Shown one piece after another: positions 16,714-24,225 of a stretch of DNA of 64,000 bases. Position 1 is the stretch's first letter. The number at the start of each line of letters is the position of its first letter. The position numbers and the translations under genes were made by a program. The notes below the pieces were generated by a model. It ran no database searches. It had not been told where the DNA came from and was given only the letters and a program-made list of their open reading frames with translations. The stretch spans positions 1-64,000 of the forward strand of contig DASRHG010000027.1 in assembly GCA_035650655.1 (NCBI GenBank), read 5' to 3'. Origin of the DNA: DASRHG01 sp035650655 (GTDB lineage: Bacteria > Desulfobacterota > Binatia > DP-6).

Positions 16714-17739
16714 ATGGATCCGGTCCGGCAGGTCGCCGACGCCGTCCTGTACGAGGGATACCTCCTCTGGCCGTACCGGCGCTCGGCGCTGAAGAACCGA
16801 CAGCGCTGGACGTTCGGCGGCGTCTACCCCGAGGCGCACGCGCGGGCGAGCGGCGGCCCCGACGCGTCGGTCATGCAGACGGAGTGCCTCCTCGAGGCGG
16901 ACGCCGGCGCCCGCGTGGACGTGTGCGTGCGCTTCCTCCACGTGGTCGAGCGGCGCGTCGCGCGCGTCGCGGGAACGACGCTCGAGCCCGTCGACGAGCT
17001 GGCGGTCGGCGGCGAGCGGTACCTCGCCTGGGACGAGGCGACGGAGCGGGAGGTCGTCGTGCCGCCGTTCGATCCGACGGCGGCCCCGCCTCCCCGCGTC
17101 GCGATCGACGTTCCGGCCGGCGAGGCGGTCGAGCGGCTCCGCGCGGCCGACGGGCCCGGGGGCGCGCTCGTCCGGCGCTGGGAGGCGCTCCGCGGCGCGG
17201 TCGAGGTCGCGAGCGCGCCGCGCGGCGGGCGCCTCCGCCGGCTCGGGGTGCGGATCGCGAACGCGACGCCGTGGACCGGCGGTCCCCGCGACGCGCTCAT
17301 CCGGCGCACGCTCGTCGCGGCGCACACGATCCTCCGGGTCGCGGGCGGCCGCTTCGTCTCCCTCATGGACCCGCCGCCCGCGCTCCGCGAGGAGGCGGCG
17401 GCGTGCCGAAACGTCGGCACGTGGCCCGTGCTCGCGGGCGCGGAGGGGGACCGGCACGCGATGCTCTCCTCGCCGATCATCCTCTACGACTGGCCGCGCG
17501 TCGCGCCCGAGAGCCCCGGCGACCTCTTCGACGCGACCGAGATCGACCAGCTCCTCGTGCTCAACGTGCTCGCGCTCACGGAGGAGGAGCAGGCGGAGAT
17601 GCGCGCCTCGGACCCGCGGGCGCGCGCGATCCTCGAGCGCTGCGCCGGGCTCACCGAGGACGATCGCATGCGGCTCCACGGGGCGATCCGCGCCCTCCGG
17701 CCGCTCCGCGACGGCGGATGGACTTCTGGACGGACATGA
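16714..17739 (+). CDS. Uncharacterised 341-aa hydrogenase-operon protein
   Basis: I do not recognise a characterised domain. The N-terminus VADAVLYEGYLLWPYRRSALKN is striking and precedes WTFGGVYPE; near position 220 come DALIRRTLVAAHTILRVAGG and FVSLMDPP, and later SSPIILYDWPRVAPESPGDLFDA followed by EIDQLLVLNVLALTEEE. No signal peptide or membrane helix is present. Homologous genes sit beside DUF6084 and the protease in related clusters as I recall, so it is probably a hydrogenase assembly or electron-transfer accessory. The last 22 bases overlap the protease gene. Confidence 0.75.
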   Translation: MDPVRQVADAVLYEGYLLWPYRRSALKNRQRWTFGGVYPEAHARASGGPDASVMQTECLLEADAGARVDVCVRFLHVVERRVARVAGTTLEPVDELAVGGERYLAWDEATEREVVVPPFDPTAAPPPRVAIDVPAGEAVERLRAADGPGGALVRRWEALRGAVEVASAPRGGRLRRLGVRIANATPWTGGPRDALIRRTLVAAHTILRVAGGRFVSLMDPPPALREEAAACRNVGTWPVLAGAEGDRHAMLSSPIILYDWPRVAPESPGDLFDATEIDQLLVLNVLALTEEEQAEMRASDPRARAILERCAGLTEDDRMRLHGAIRALRPLRDGGWTSGRT

Positions 17740-18518
17740 GCCGGGCCGCGCCGGCGCGCGTGGTCGTCGACGGCGTCGAGATCGGGCGGGGGAGCCGCGT
17801 GCGGCTGCGTCCGGGCCCGCACGCCGACGCGATGGACGCCCTCCTCGCCGGACGGGCCGCCGTCGTCGAAGGCATCGACCAGGACGAGACCGACGCCGTC
17901 CGTCTCGCGGTCACGCTCGAGGACGACCCCGGACGGGACCTGGGCGACGCGCGCCTCCCCGGCCATCGCTTCTTCTTCGCGCCCGGCGAGGTGGAGCCCC
18001 TCCCGCGCGGCCGGCGCATCCTCGTCGCCGGGATCGGCAACGTCTTCCTCGGCGACGACGGCTTCGGCGTGGCGGTCGCGCACCGCCTCGCCGCGCGCCC
18101 GCTGCCGCCCGGCGTGGCCGTCGTCGACTTCGGGATCCGCGGGCTCGATCTCGCCTACGCCCTCCAGGACGACTGGGAGGCGGTCGTCCTCGTCGACGCC
18201 GCGCCCCGCGGCGGCGCGCCGGGGACGCTCCACGTGATCGACGGCGCACCGGACGCGGCCGCGGGCGCCGACCTCGCGACGCACGGGATGGATCCCGTGC
18301 GCGTGCTCGCGCTCGCACGGCGCCTGGGGCGCGTCCCCGCCCGCGTGCTCGTCGTCGGCTGCGAGCCGGGCGCCGCCGGCGAGACGGACGACGGCGTGGC
18401 GGCCGAGCCGAGCCCGCCCGTCCGCGCCGCAATCGAAGAGGCGGTACGGCTCGTCGAGGGCCTCGTCCACGAGATCTCGTCCACGGACGCGAGTCCGGGA
18501 AAGGTGGAGCTTCCATGA
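17718..18518 (+). CDS. [NiFe]-hydrogenase maturation protease with N-terminal extension
   Basis: This endopeptidase should remove the 21-residue tail after His571 of the large subunit once nickel is inserted. The M52/HybD-type domain begins at about residue 95 with ILVAGIGNVFLGDDGFGVAV, containing the conserved nickel-sensing acidic residue after GxGN. VVDFGIRGLDLAY and VLVDAAPRGGAPGTL follow, then THGMDPVRVLALAR with the conserved His. About 90 residues precede it, with VVVDGVEIGRGSRVRLRPG and VEGIDQDETDAVRLAV, a beta-rich domain absent from short HybD/HupD proteases of about 160 aa. The ATG at 17718 lies 22 bases inside the previous gene. The stop overlaps the next small gene by four bases. 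Confidence 0.88.
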   Translation: MDFWTDMSRAAPARVVVDGVEIGRGSRVRLRPGPHADAMDALLAGRAAVVEGIDQDETDAVRLAVTLEDDPGRDLGDARLPGHRFFFAPGEVEPLPRGRRILVAGIGNVFLGDDGFGVAVAHRLAARPLPPGVAVVDFGIRGLDLAYALQDDWEAVVLVDAAPRGGAPGTLHVIDGAPDAAAGADLATHGMDPVRVLALARRLGRVPARVLVVGCEPGAAGETDDGVAAEPSPPVRAAIEEAVRLVEGLVHEISSTDASPGKVELP

Positions 18519-18622
18519 CCTTCGGCCAGATCCTCCTGATCGGCGTCGCCGTCGGCGCGGCGCTCGTGCTCGCGCTCGAGCTTCCCGAGATGCGGCGCTA
18601 CTACAAGATGGCGACGATGTGA
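18515..18622 (+). CDS. 35-aa single-span membrane peptide in the hydrogenase operon
   Basis: A short reading frame begins with an ATG that overlaps the protease stop (ATGA) and ends at TGA 18620-18622. The peptide starts MTFGQILLIGVAVGAALVL, one clear transmembrane helix, then a charged tail ELPEMRRYYKMATM. The overlap, third-position GC and position 12 bases before hypB support translation. It resembles short peptides (DUF6893-like, from memory) found beside group 1h hydrogenases in actinobacteria. A role anchoring the soluble hydrogenase at the membrane is plausible but unproven. Confidence 0.65.
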   Translation: MTFGQILLIGVAVGAALVLALELPEMRRYYKMATM

Positions 18623-18634
18623 CGGAGAACGCGC

Positions 18635-19309
18635 ATGCACCGGACGCGGATCCGCATCGTCGCGGACGCCCTCGACGCGAACGAGACCATCGCGCGCGCG
18701 AACCGCGCGGACTTCGACCGGGCGGGCGTCCGGGTCGTGAACCTGATGAGCGCGCCCGGCGCCGGGAAGACGACGCTCCTCGAGCGGACGCTCGCACGGC
18801 TCGGGCACGGGGACGGCGCGCCGCGGATCGGCGTGCTCGAGGGCGACGTGCAGGGGACGCTCGACGCCGACCGGCTCGCCTCGCTCCACGTGCCGGTCAC
18901 CCAGATCGACACCGACCCCGGCTTCGGCGGCGAGTGTCACCTCGACGCGAACATGGTCCGCTCGGCACTCCCCGAGATCCCGCTCGACCGCATCGATCTC
19001 CTCGTGATCGAGAACGTCGGCAATCTCGTCTGTCCGGCGGAGTTCCGGGTCGGCGAGGACCACCGGGTCATGATCGCGTCGGTGACGGAGGGCGAGGACA
19101 AGCCGCTCAAGTACCCGCTCATGTTCCGCGCCTGCGAGCTCGTCGTCGTGAACAAGATCGACCTGCTCCCCCACCTCGACTTCGACCTCGACCGCTTCCT
19201 CGAGCGGCTCGACGCCGTGCACCCCGGCGTGCCGCACATGCTGCTCAGCGCGCGGACGGGCGAGGGCGTGGACGGATGGTGCGACTGGCTGCGCGCGGCC
19301 GCGCGCTGA
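18635..19309 (+). CDS. hypB: HypB nickel-insertion GTPase
   Basis: HypB (224 aa) is the GTPase that drives nickel transfer through HypA. The P-loop LMSAPGAGKTTLLE is at residues 38-51. GVLEGDVQGTLDADRL, DPGFGGECHLDANMV and LLVIENVGNLVCPAEFR are characteristic, the latter two carrying the GTPase metal-site Cys/His residues. The guanine-specificity motif is VVVNKIDLL. There is no N-terminal CxxCGC nickel site and no His-rich stretch, so it lacks nickel storage capacity. GGAG (18624-18627) precedes the ATG. It ends the operon and is convergent with polB, four bases away, with no room for a conventional terminator. Confidence 0.96.
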   Translation: MHRTRIRIVADALDANETIARANRADFDRAGVRVVNLMSAPGAGKTTLLERTLARLGHGDGAPRIGVLEGDVQGTLDADRLASLHVPVTQIDTDPGFGGECHLDANMVRSALPEIPLDRIDLLVIENVGNLVCPAEFRVGEDHRVMIASVTEGEDKPLKYPLMFRACELVVVNKIDLLPHLDFDLDRFLERLDAVHPGVPHMLLSARTGEGVDGWCDWLRAAAR

Positions 19310-19313
19310 GGGC

Positions 19314-21623
19314 TCAGCCGAAGAGCGAGAGCTGGCGGCGCGCGCCAGTGATCGCGTCGAAGTCCGCCGTGCCGAGGAAGCGCAGCACCGCGTCCGCGAT
19401 CGGCTTCAGCTGGTGCGCGACGTAGTGGTCGTAGTCGGGCGGCGCGGTCGTCTCGCCGACCGCCTCCGGCCCGGCGCGCGTCACGACGTAGGTGACGATC
19501 CGGCCCGCGGCCGCCTGCTTCCGCGCCGCCTTCACGTGGGGCGGCGTCGTCTTCGTGTAGGCGTCGAGGGGCTTGCGGACCGCCTTCCGGTACGCGAGCT
19601 CGTCGTCGAAGCGCCCGGCGCGGAGCGCCGCGACGAAGTCGCGCACGAAGCCGTCGACGGGGCGGTCGTGGAAGACGAGGTCGAGGAGCTCCCGCTGGAA
19701 GCGGCGCGCGACGCCGCTCCAGTCGCGCCGCACCGCTTCGAGGCCGACGATCTCGACCGTGCCGTCGTCGAGGAGCCCCGCGTAGCGCTTCTTGCTCCCC
19801 GTCGCGCCGCGGCGGATCTCGGGCATGAAGAAGCGCGCGTAGACCTTCTCGAATTCCAGCTCGAGGTGGCTCTCGCAGCCGAAGTCGCGCGCGATCGCCG
19901 CGGCGACGGCGCCGGCGATCTCCGCGCGCAGCGCCTCCGCGCGCTCGGCGGCCCGCGCCGTGTCCGGCTCGGCGACGTCGACGAAGAGGGAGTCGGTGTC
20001 GCCGTAGATGACCCGGTGGCCGAGCGCCGCGACCGTGTCCGCCGCGAGGCGGATCACGTGCTGGCCCGCCGTCGTGATCGCGTTCGCGACCGCGGGCGAG
20101 AAGAGCCGCGAGGCCGGCGAACCGAGGACGCCGAAGAGCGAGTTCATGAGGATCTTGATCGCCTGCGCCTCGACCGCGTCGCCCTTCGCGCGCGCGCGCC
20201 CGCGGGCCTCCCAGAGCCGCGCGACGAGCGCCGGCAGAATGCCCGGCTCGTCCCGCCGGAAGCGGGCGCCGCCGGGCGTCGCGACGGCGTCGCCCGCCGC
20301 GCGCTCGGGCGGCACGAAGGTGAGCGGGTCGATGTTGAAGGTGCGGATGAGGCTCGGGTAGAGGCTCTTGAAGTCGAAGACGAGGATGTTGCGGTAGAGG
20401 CCGGGGCGCGACTCGAGCACGAGGCCGCCGACGATCGCGTCCGGGTCCGCGTCGTCGGCACCCGCGACCGAGGGCGCGACGCGCCCGCGCGCGCGGAGCG
20501 CGTTCAGGTAGAGCGAGTCGACGGCCGCGATCTGCGCGCTCACGCGGTCGCACTGCATGCCCGTCTGGAGGCTCCGCCGGACGGCCAGCTCGACGAGGCC
20601 CGTCCGCTCGAGGATGGCGAGCACGAGCCGCGCGTCCTCGAGGTTGTACGCGACGAGCGCCGCGGGGTCGTCGCGGTACGCCGCCTCGATCTCGGCGCCC
20701 CGGTGCTCGCCCGCGAAGAGCTTCCCGCGCCCGAGGATCGCCTGCGCCGCCGTCTCGAGCCGGTAGTCCTCGAGGCGGACGAACGAGGAGCGGAGGAGGG
20801 CCAGGCCGTCCAGCACGAGCCGGCCGCAGAGGATCGCGCGCGGCTCGCGCGTGAAGGTCTGGTCGCGCCGGATGTCCAGCTCGTCCTCGGTCCGCCCGAG
20901 GGCGCAGCGGAGCCCGTGGCGCCGGCAGAGCCGCAGCACGACGCCCAGGTCGAACTCGCAGACGTTCCAGCCCGTCAGCACGTCGGGGTCGACGGCGCGG
21001 ACGTGGGCGAGGAAGCGCTCGACGCACGTCCGCTCGTCGCGCACGACCTCGGCGCCAGGGACGTCGCGCGGGTGGACGAGGAAGACGCGCTCCCCGCCCG
21101 CGCCGGCGCACGCGATCGAGTAGAGCCGGGCGCCGTCGAGGCTCGTCTCGACATCGAGGGAGAGCACGCGGAGCGTCGGCGCGAAGTCCGCGGGCGCGAG
21201 CGCCGGGTTGCGATAGACGCGGCCGACGCCGGGCCGGCGCTCCCACGGACCCTCGACCGTGAAGCCGCCCCGGATGCCCCGGTCGATGAGGTAGCGGTAG
21301 GCGAAGCGGAGGTCCGCCTCGAAGCAGGCGACGCCCGCCTCGCCGAGCCGCGTGCGGAGCGGCGGGACGTCCTGCGGCACGGCGACCTCGACGCGCACGA
21401 CGGGCTCGCCGGCGAAGGTGCAGAGCCCGCTCGGCACGACGCGCGCCCCGGACGCCGCCGCTGCGACGGCGCCGGCGTCGGCGGCGCGGACGAAGAAGTA
21501 CGGCGCCTGCCGGTCGTCGACGAGGAGCGCGGGCTCGCCGCGCTCGAGGACGGCGTGGAGGTGCACCTCGGGCCGGCCGCGCACGAGCCGGTAGGTCGGC
21601 GTCAGGATGAAGCCCCGCTCCAC
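19314..21623 (-). CDS. polB: DNA polymerase II (family B)
   Basis: A 769-aa B-family polymerase, close to the 783 aa of E. coli Pol II, for damage-tolerant replication and restart. The 3'-5' exonuclease motif LSLDVETS is at about residue 155, the second near LTGWNVCEFD. Polymerase motif A DFKSLYPSLI is at 417-426, motif B region has KILMNSLFGVLGSP, and motif C YGDTDSLF is at 540-547. The protein ends QLSLFG, a beta-clamp-binding motif. I set the start at the GTG for VERGFILTPTYR because E. coli PolB begins similarly; the open frame extends 22 codons further. It is the last gene before the convergent hydrogenase operon. Confidence 0.93.
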   Translation of the reverse strand: MERGFILTPTYRLVRGRPEVHLHAVLERGEPALLVDDRQAPYFFVRAADAGAVAAAASGARVVPSGLCTFAGEPVVRVEVAVPQDVPPLRTRLGEAGVACFEADLRFAYRYLIDRGIRGGFTVEGPWERRPGVGRVYRNPALAPADFAPTLRVLSLDVETSLDGARLYSIACAGAGGERVFLVHPRDVPGAEVVRDERTCVERFLAHVRAVDPDVLTGWNVCEFDLGVVLRLCRRHGLRCALGRTEDELDIRRDQTFTREPRAILCGRLVLDGLALLRSSFVRLEDYRLETAAQAILGRGKLFAGEHRGAEIEAAYRDDPAALVAYNLEDARLVLAILERTGLVELAVRRSLQTGMQCDRVSAQIAAVDSLYLNALRARGRVAPSVAGADDADPDAIVGGLVLESRPGLYRNILVFDFKSLYPSLIRTFNIDPLTFVPPERAAGDAVATPGGARFRRDEPGILPALVARLWEARGRARAKGDAVEAQAIKILMNSLFGVLGSPASRLFSPAVANAITTAGQHVIRLAADTVAALGHRVIYGDTDSLFVDVAEPDTARAAERAEALRAEIAGAVAAAIARDFGCESHLELEFEKVYARFFMPEIRRGATGSKKRYAGLLDDGTVEIVGLEAVRRDWSGVARRFQRELLDLVFHDRPVDGFVRDFVAALRAGRFDDELAYRKAVRKPLDAYTKTTPPHVKAARKQAAAGRIVTYVVTRAGPEAVGETTAPPDYDHYVAHQLKPIADAVLRFLGTADFDAITGARRQLSLFG

Positions 21624-21712
21624 GGGAGCATATTGACGGCCGCCGCCGGGCCGCGCCAGGGGTGGCTCGGCCGCGCCCGCGCACCACATGGCGACGCCGC
21701 CGCTCTAGAAGG

Positions 21713-21738
21713 CCGACCCGAGATGGATCTCGAGTCGG
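21713..21738 (-). terminator. Inverted repeat between methyltransferase and polB
   Basis: On the minus strand CCGACTCGAG-ATCCAT-CTCGGGTCGG forms a 10-bp stem with one G-T pair, followed by CCTTCT. It lies 120 bases after the methyltransferase stop and 90 bases before the polB start on the same strand. It is probably a terminator with a short pyrimidine tail, or possibly an operator for polB. The remainder of 21624-21859 shows no gene. Confidence 0.45.
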
Positions 21739-21859
21739 GGCCGGAGGCGAGAGTGCGATGAGTGGTGGGAGAGCACGAAGATGGACGCTCGGGAGGATCC
21801 GGCCTCGCGCCCCGCCCGGAGACGAGAGACGCCACGGCGAGGAGGGCTTCCATCCAGGA

Positions 21860-22816
21860 TCAGGGCTTCTCTGCGAGGAAGTCGATCTGACCGCTAACGA
21901 CGAGCCGCTCGGCGTGCACCTCTGCCGGCGTCCTCGCCGCGAGCCACCGCCTGCCCTCAGCGAGGACGCGCGGGTGCAGGCGATATCGGCGCAGACGGCG
22001 TTCGAACGCACCGAGCCGCCGGAGGACCCAGCGCGTGGGCGCCGAGACGGGGCCCGGCATCTCCGCCAGGCTGTCGAAGACGAGCCAGCCGTCCTCCGGC
22101 CAGATGCCGCGGACGACGAGCCCAGCCGTGCGGAGCACGTGGAGCAGCCCGTCGGGTGCGAGGTGGAAGAACGAGTGATGGTGGTAGGGCTCGAGGAAGG
22201 CCGCGCTCCCGGCGAAGACCCCGCCAGAGCGAAGCACGCGGCTCACCTCTGCGACGGCGAGGAAGGGATTCGCGACGTGCTCGAGCACCGCATTGGTCAC
22301 GACGTGGTCGAAAGCAGCGGCACGAAACGGCAGCCGGTGTACGTCGGCGAGGACGTCGGCGTCTTGGCCCTCCGCGTCGACGCCGACGTAGCGGTGACCG
22401 AGGTCGGCGACCGGCCGGCGGTACTCCGCGCGGCCGCAGCCCCAGTCGAGGACATCGAGCCGGCGGCCGCGACTGGCCAGGATGGACAGCTGCCGCGGGC
22501 TCGTACGTGGGGGGGCGGGATCGTGCCAGGCGCCGTCGGGCGGCGGGCTCCAAGGCGGCCACTCGACCGGGCCCTGGGCGAGAGGGATATCGAGCGGGAC
22601 ACGAGCGGTCGCGGAGACGAAGCAGCGGAGCTGGCCGTCGCGCCATGGGTAGATACGGTTGCAACCCGGGCACACGAGGCCGCCGGCGCTGGACCCGGGC
22701 GGCAGCGCGTGGGCGCAGTCGGGACACTCGAGCCGATCGGCAAACCAGGGCGGGAGTGGAAGCGGCTTCTCGGTCGCTATGATGGGCCACGTAGCCTGCC
22801 GAGCGGCCCTCGACAA
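21860..22816 (-). CDS. SAM-dependent methyltransferase with N-terminal zinc ribbon
   Basis: A class I methyltransferase of about 318 aa. A Trm112-like zinc ribbon comes first (LECPDCAHALPPGSS and LVCPGCNRIYPWRDGQLRC). The SAM-binding motif I reads LDVLDWGCGRAEYRR, the acidic end of strand 2 is YVGVDAEG, then DVHRLPFRAAAFDHVVTN and LEHVANPFLAVAEVSRVLR, all typical of the Methyltransf_11 group. The substrate is unknown. The start is unclear: no ATG or GTG lies between the upstream gene's stop and the ribbon. The best candidate is TTG at 22816, 30 bases after the HDOD stop on the minus strand. A decayed second copy lies at 29187-29781. Confidence 0.82.
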   Translation of the reverse strand: MSRAARQATWPIIATEKPLPLPPWFADRLECPDCAHALPPGSSAGGLVCPGCNRIYPWRDGQLRCFVSATARVPLDIPLAQGPVEWPPWSPPPDGAWHDPAPPRTSPRQLSILASRGRRLDVLDWGCGRAEYRRPVADLGHRYVGVDAEGQDADVLADVHRLPFRAAAFDHVVTNAVLEHVANPFLAVAEVSRVLRSGGVFAGSAAFLEPYHHHSFFHLAPDGLLHVLRTAGLVVRGIWPEDGWLVFDSLAEMPGPVSAPTRWVLRRLGAFERRLRRYRLHPRVLAEGRRWLAARTPAEVHAERLVVSGQIDFLAEKP

Positions 22817-22845
22817 GCGCCAGCCCCAACCACGAGCGCCGATCC

Positions 22846-23712
22846 CTACTCGAAGAGCGCGAAGTTGAGCGCCTGGTCGAGGTCCGCCTCGAAGACGTCG
22901 AGCACGCGGTCGAGCGCGGCCGGCGAGAGGCGGAGCCGCGCCCAGGCCGCGGCGTCGATCGGCGGGACGAGCGGGTCCCCGCCGAACCCGTAGCCGAGGG
23001 CGCGAACGAGCGCGTCGGCGACGTGGACGATCGCGGTCTCGTTCGGGGCCGCCGCCGCGTGGGCGGGCGCGTGGTGGTGGTGGATCGGCTCCGCGAGGCA
23101 GGCGGGGAAGCCCCAATGCTCCACCAGCCAAAACGCGACGTCGGTGTGGTCGACCCCGAGCAGCTCGCGCTCGCAGCGGCGGAATGGCAGCCCCTCGGCG
23201 GCGGCGCGCGCGAGGAGGCGCTCGAAGACGTCGGGCAGCTCCTTCAGGAGGACCACCTTCCCGAGGTCGTGCAGGAGCCCCGCCGCCGTCGCCTCCTCGG
23301 GCTGCGCGAGGCCCGTCACCTTCGCGAGCGCGCCCGCGGCGACCGCGCACCCGAGCGAGTGCTCCCAAAAGCCGCGCAGCGAGACGTTCTCGACGTCGAA
23401 GACGGCGCTCGAGAGCACGAGGCTCCGCGTGACGATGGCGCCGAGCACGACGAGCGCCTGGCTCACGCGGCCGACCTTCCCCTGCGTGCCGTAGAAGGCC
23501 GAGTTCGCGAGGCGGAGCGTCTGCGACGTGAGCGCCTGATCCACCTCGATCAGCTCGGCGATGCTCTCGAAGTTCACGTCCGCGTCCTCGAGCGCGCGCG
23601 CGACCGCCTCGAGCTGCTTCGGCAGGGTCGGCACCGCCTTGAGACGGGCGAGGCGCCGGCGGAGCGCGTCGGCGCCCGCCGGCTCGACCCGCATCGGCCC
23701 CGCGTCGCTCAT
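22846..23712 (-). CDS. HDOD-domain signalling protein
   Basis: A 288-aa HDOD protein. The helical N-terminal part has RLKAVPTLPKQLEAV and VDQALTSQTLRLANSAFYG, the latter a hallmark of HDOD. The degenerate HD site includes GLLHDLGKVVLL and IHHHHAPAHA. HDOD proteins lack phosphodiesterase activity in general and act as adaptors in signalling, motility and stress pathways. The ATG overlaps the stop of the upstream small gene by four bases, forming an operon 24068 to 21860. A second HDOD gene is divergent, at 24226. Confidence 0.88.
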   Translation of the reverse strand: MSDAGPMRVEPAGADALRRRLARLKAVPTLPKQLEAVARALEDADVNFESIAELIEVDQALTSQTLRLANSAFYGTQGKVGRVSQALVVLGAIVTRSLVLSSAVFDVENVSLRGFWEHSLGCAVAAGALAKVTGLAQPEEATAAGLLHDLGKVVLLKELPDVFERLLARAAAEGLPFRRCERELLGVDHTDVAFWLVEHWGFPACLAEPIHHHHAPAHAAAAPNETAIVHVADALVRALGYGFGGDPLVPPIDAAAWARLRLSPAALDRVLDVFEADLDQALNFALFE

Positions 23713-24068
23713 GGCTTCGCCGGAGCGGGCGCGACGCCGGGGTCGTCGGCGAGCCGCGCCGCCCGCTTCGCGAGGTGCCGGGCGATCGCGTCGCGCAGCT
23801 CGCGGAGCGCGGCGTTCCGGACGTCGGGGCCGAAGCGCTCGTCGAGCGCCGCCAGCTCCTCCTCGAGCGGCCGGATCGTCTCCCAGCTCTGGAGCGCCTC
23901 GCCGTCGGCGACGAGGACGCTCTGGACCGCCATGGTGCGGAGCACCCGGACCACCCGGCTTCCGAGCTGCGTCCCGGCGCCGGCGACCAGCTTGCCGTCG
24001 GGGTCGAAGATCGGGCTCGCGAGCCGCATCCCCGGCTTGACGAACTGCAGGTGCACGCGAACGGGCAT
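23709..24068 (-). CDS. Small protein resembling the N-terminal module of HD-GYP proteins
   Basis: A 119-aa protein beginning MPVRVHLQFVKPGMRLASPI and FDPDGKLVAGAGTQL. This beta-rich pattern is like the segment that precedes HD-GYP phosphodiesterase domains (DUF3391-like), here standing alone without the HD-GYP part. The C-terminal half is helical and charged, ending Pro/Ala-rich. GGAGGGGAG lies just before the ATG. It is coupled to the HDOD gene by an ATGA overlap, so the two probably form one signalling module. Assignment of the fold is by pattern only. Confidence 0.7.
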   Translation of the reverse strand: MPVRVHLQFVKPGMRLASPIFDPDGKLVAGAGTQLGSRVVRVLRTMAVQSVLVADGEALQSWETIRPLEEELAALDERFGPDVRNAALRELRDAIARHLAKRAARLADDPGVAPAPAKP

Positions 24069-24225
24069 GGCTCCCCTCCGGATCCGTATCTCGGCGGTCC
24101 GCGCGCCCCACTTGAGCGCGCGCCGGAACCAGCCGCTGTCGCCGCTGCGGCGCCGGCGCGGAATTCGACAATTTCTCGACGCTCCGTGCACGCGTGCGGC
24201 ACGCCGCCACGGGACGTCGGGTGGC

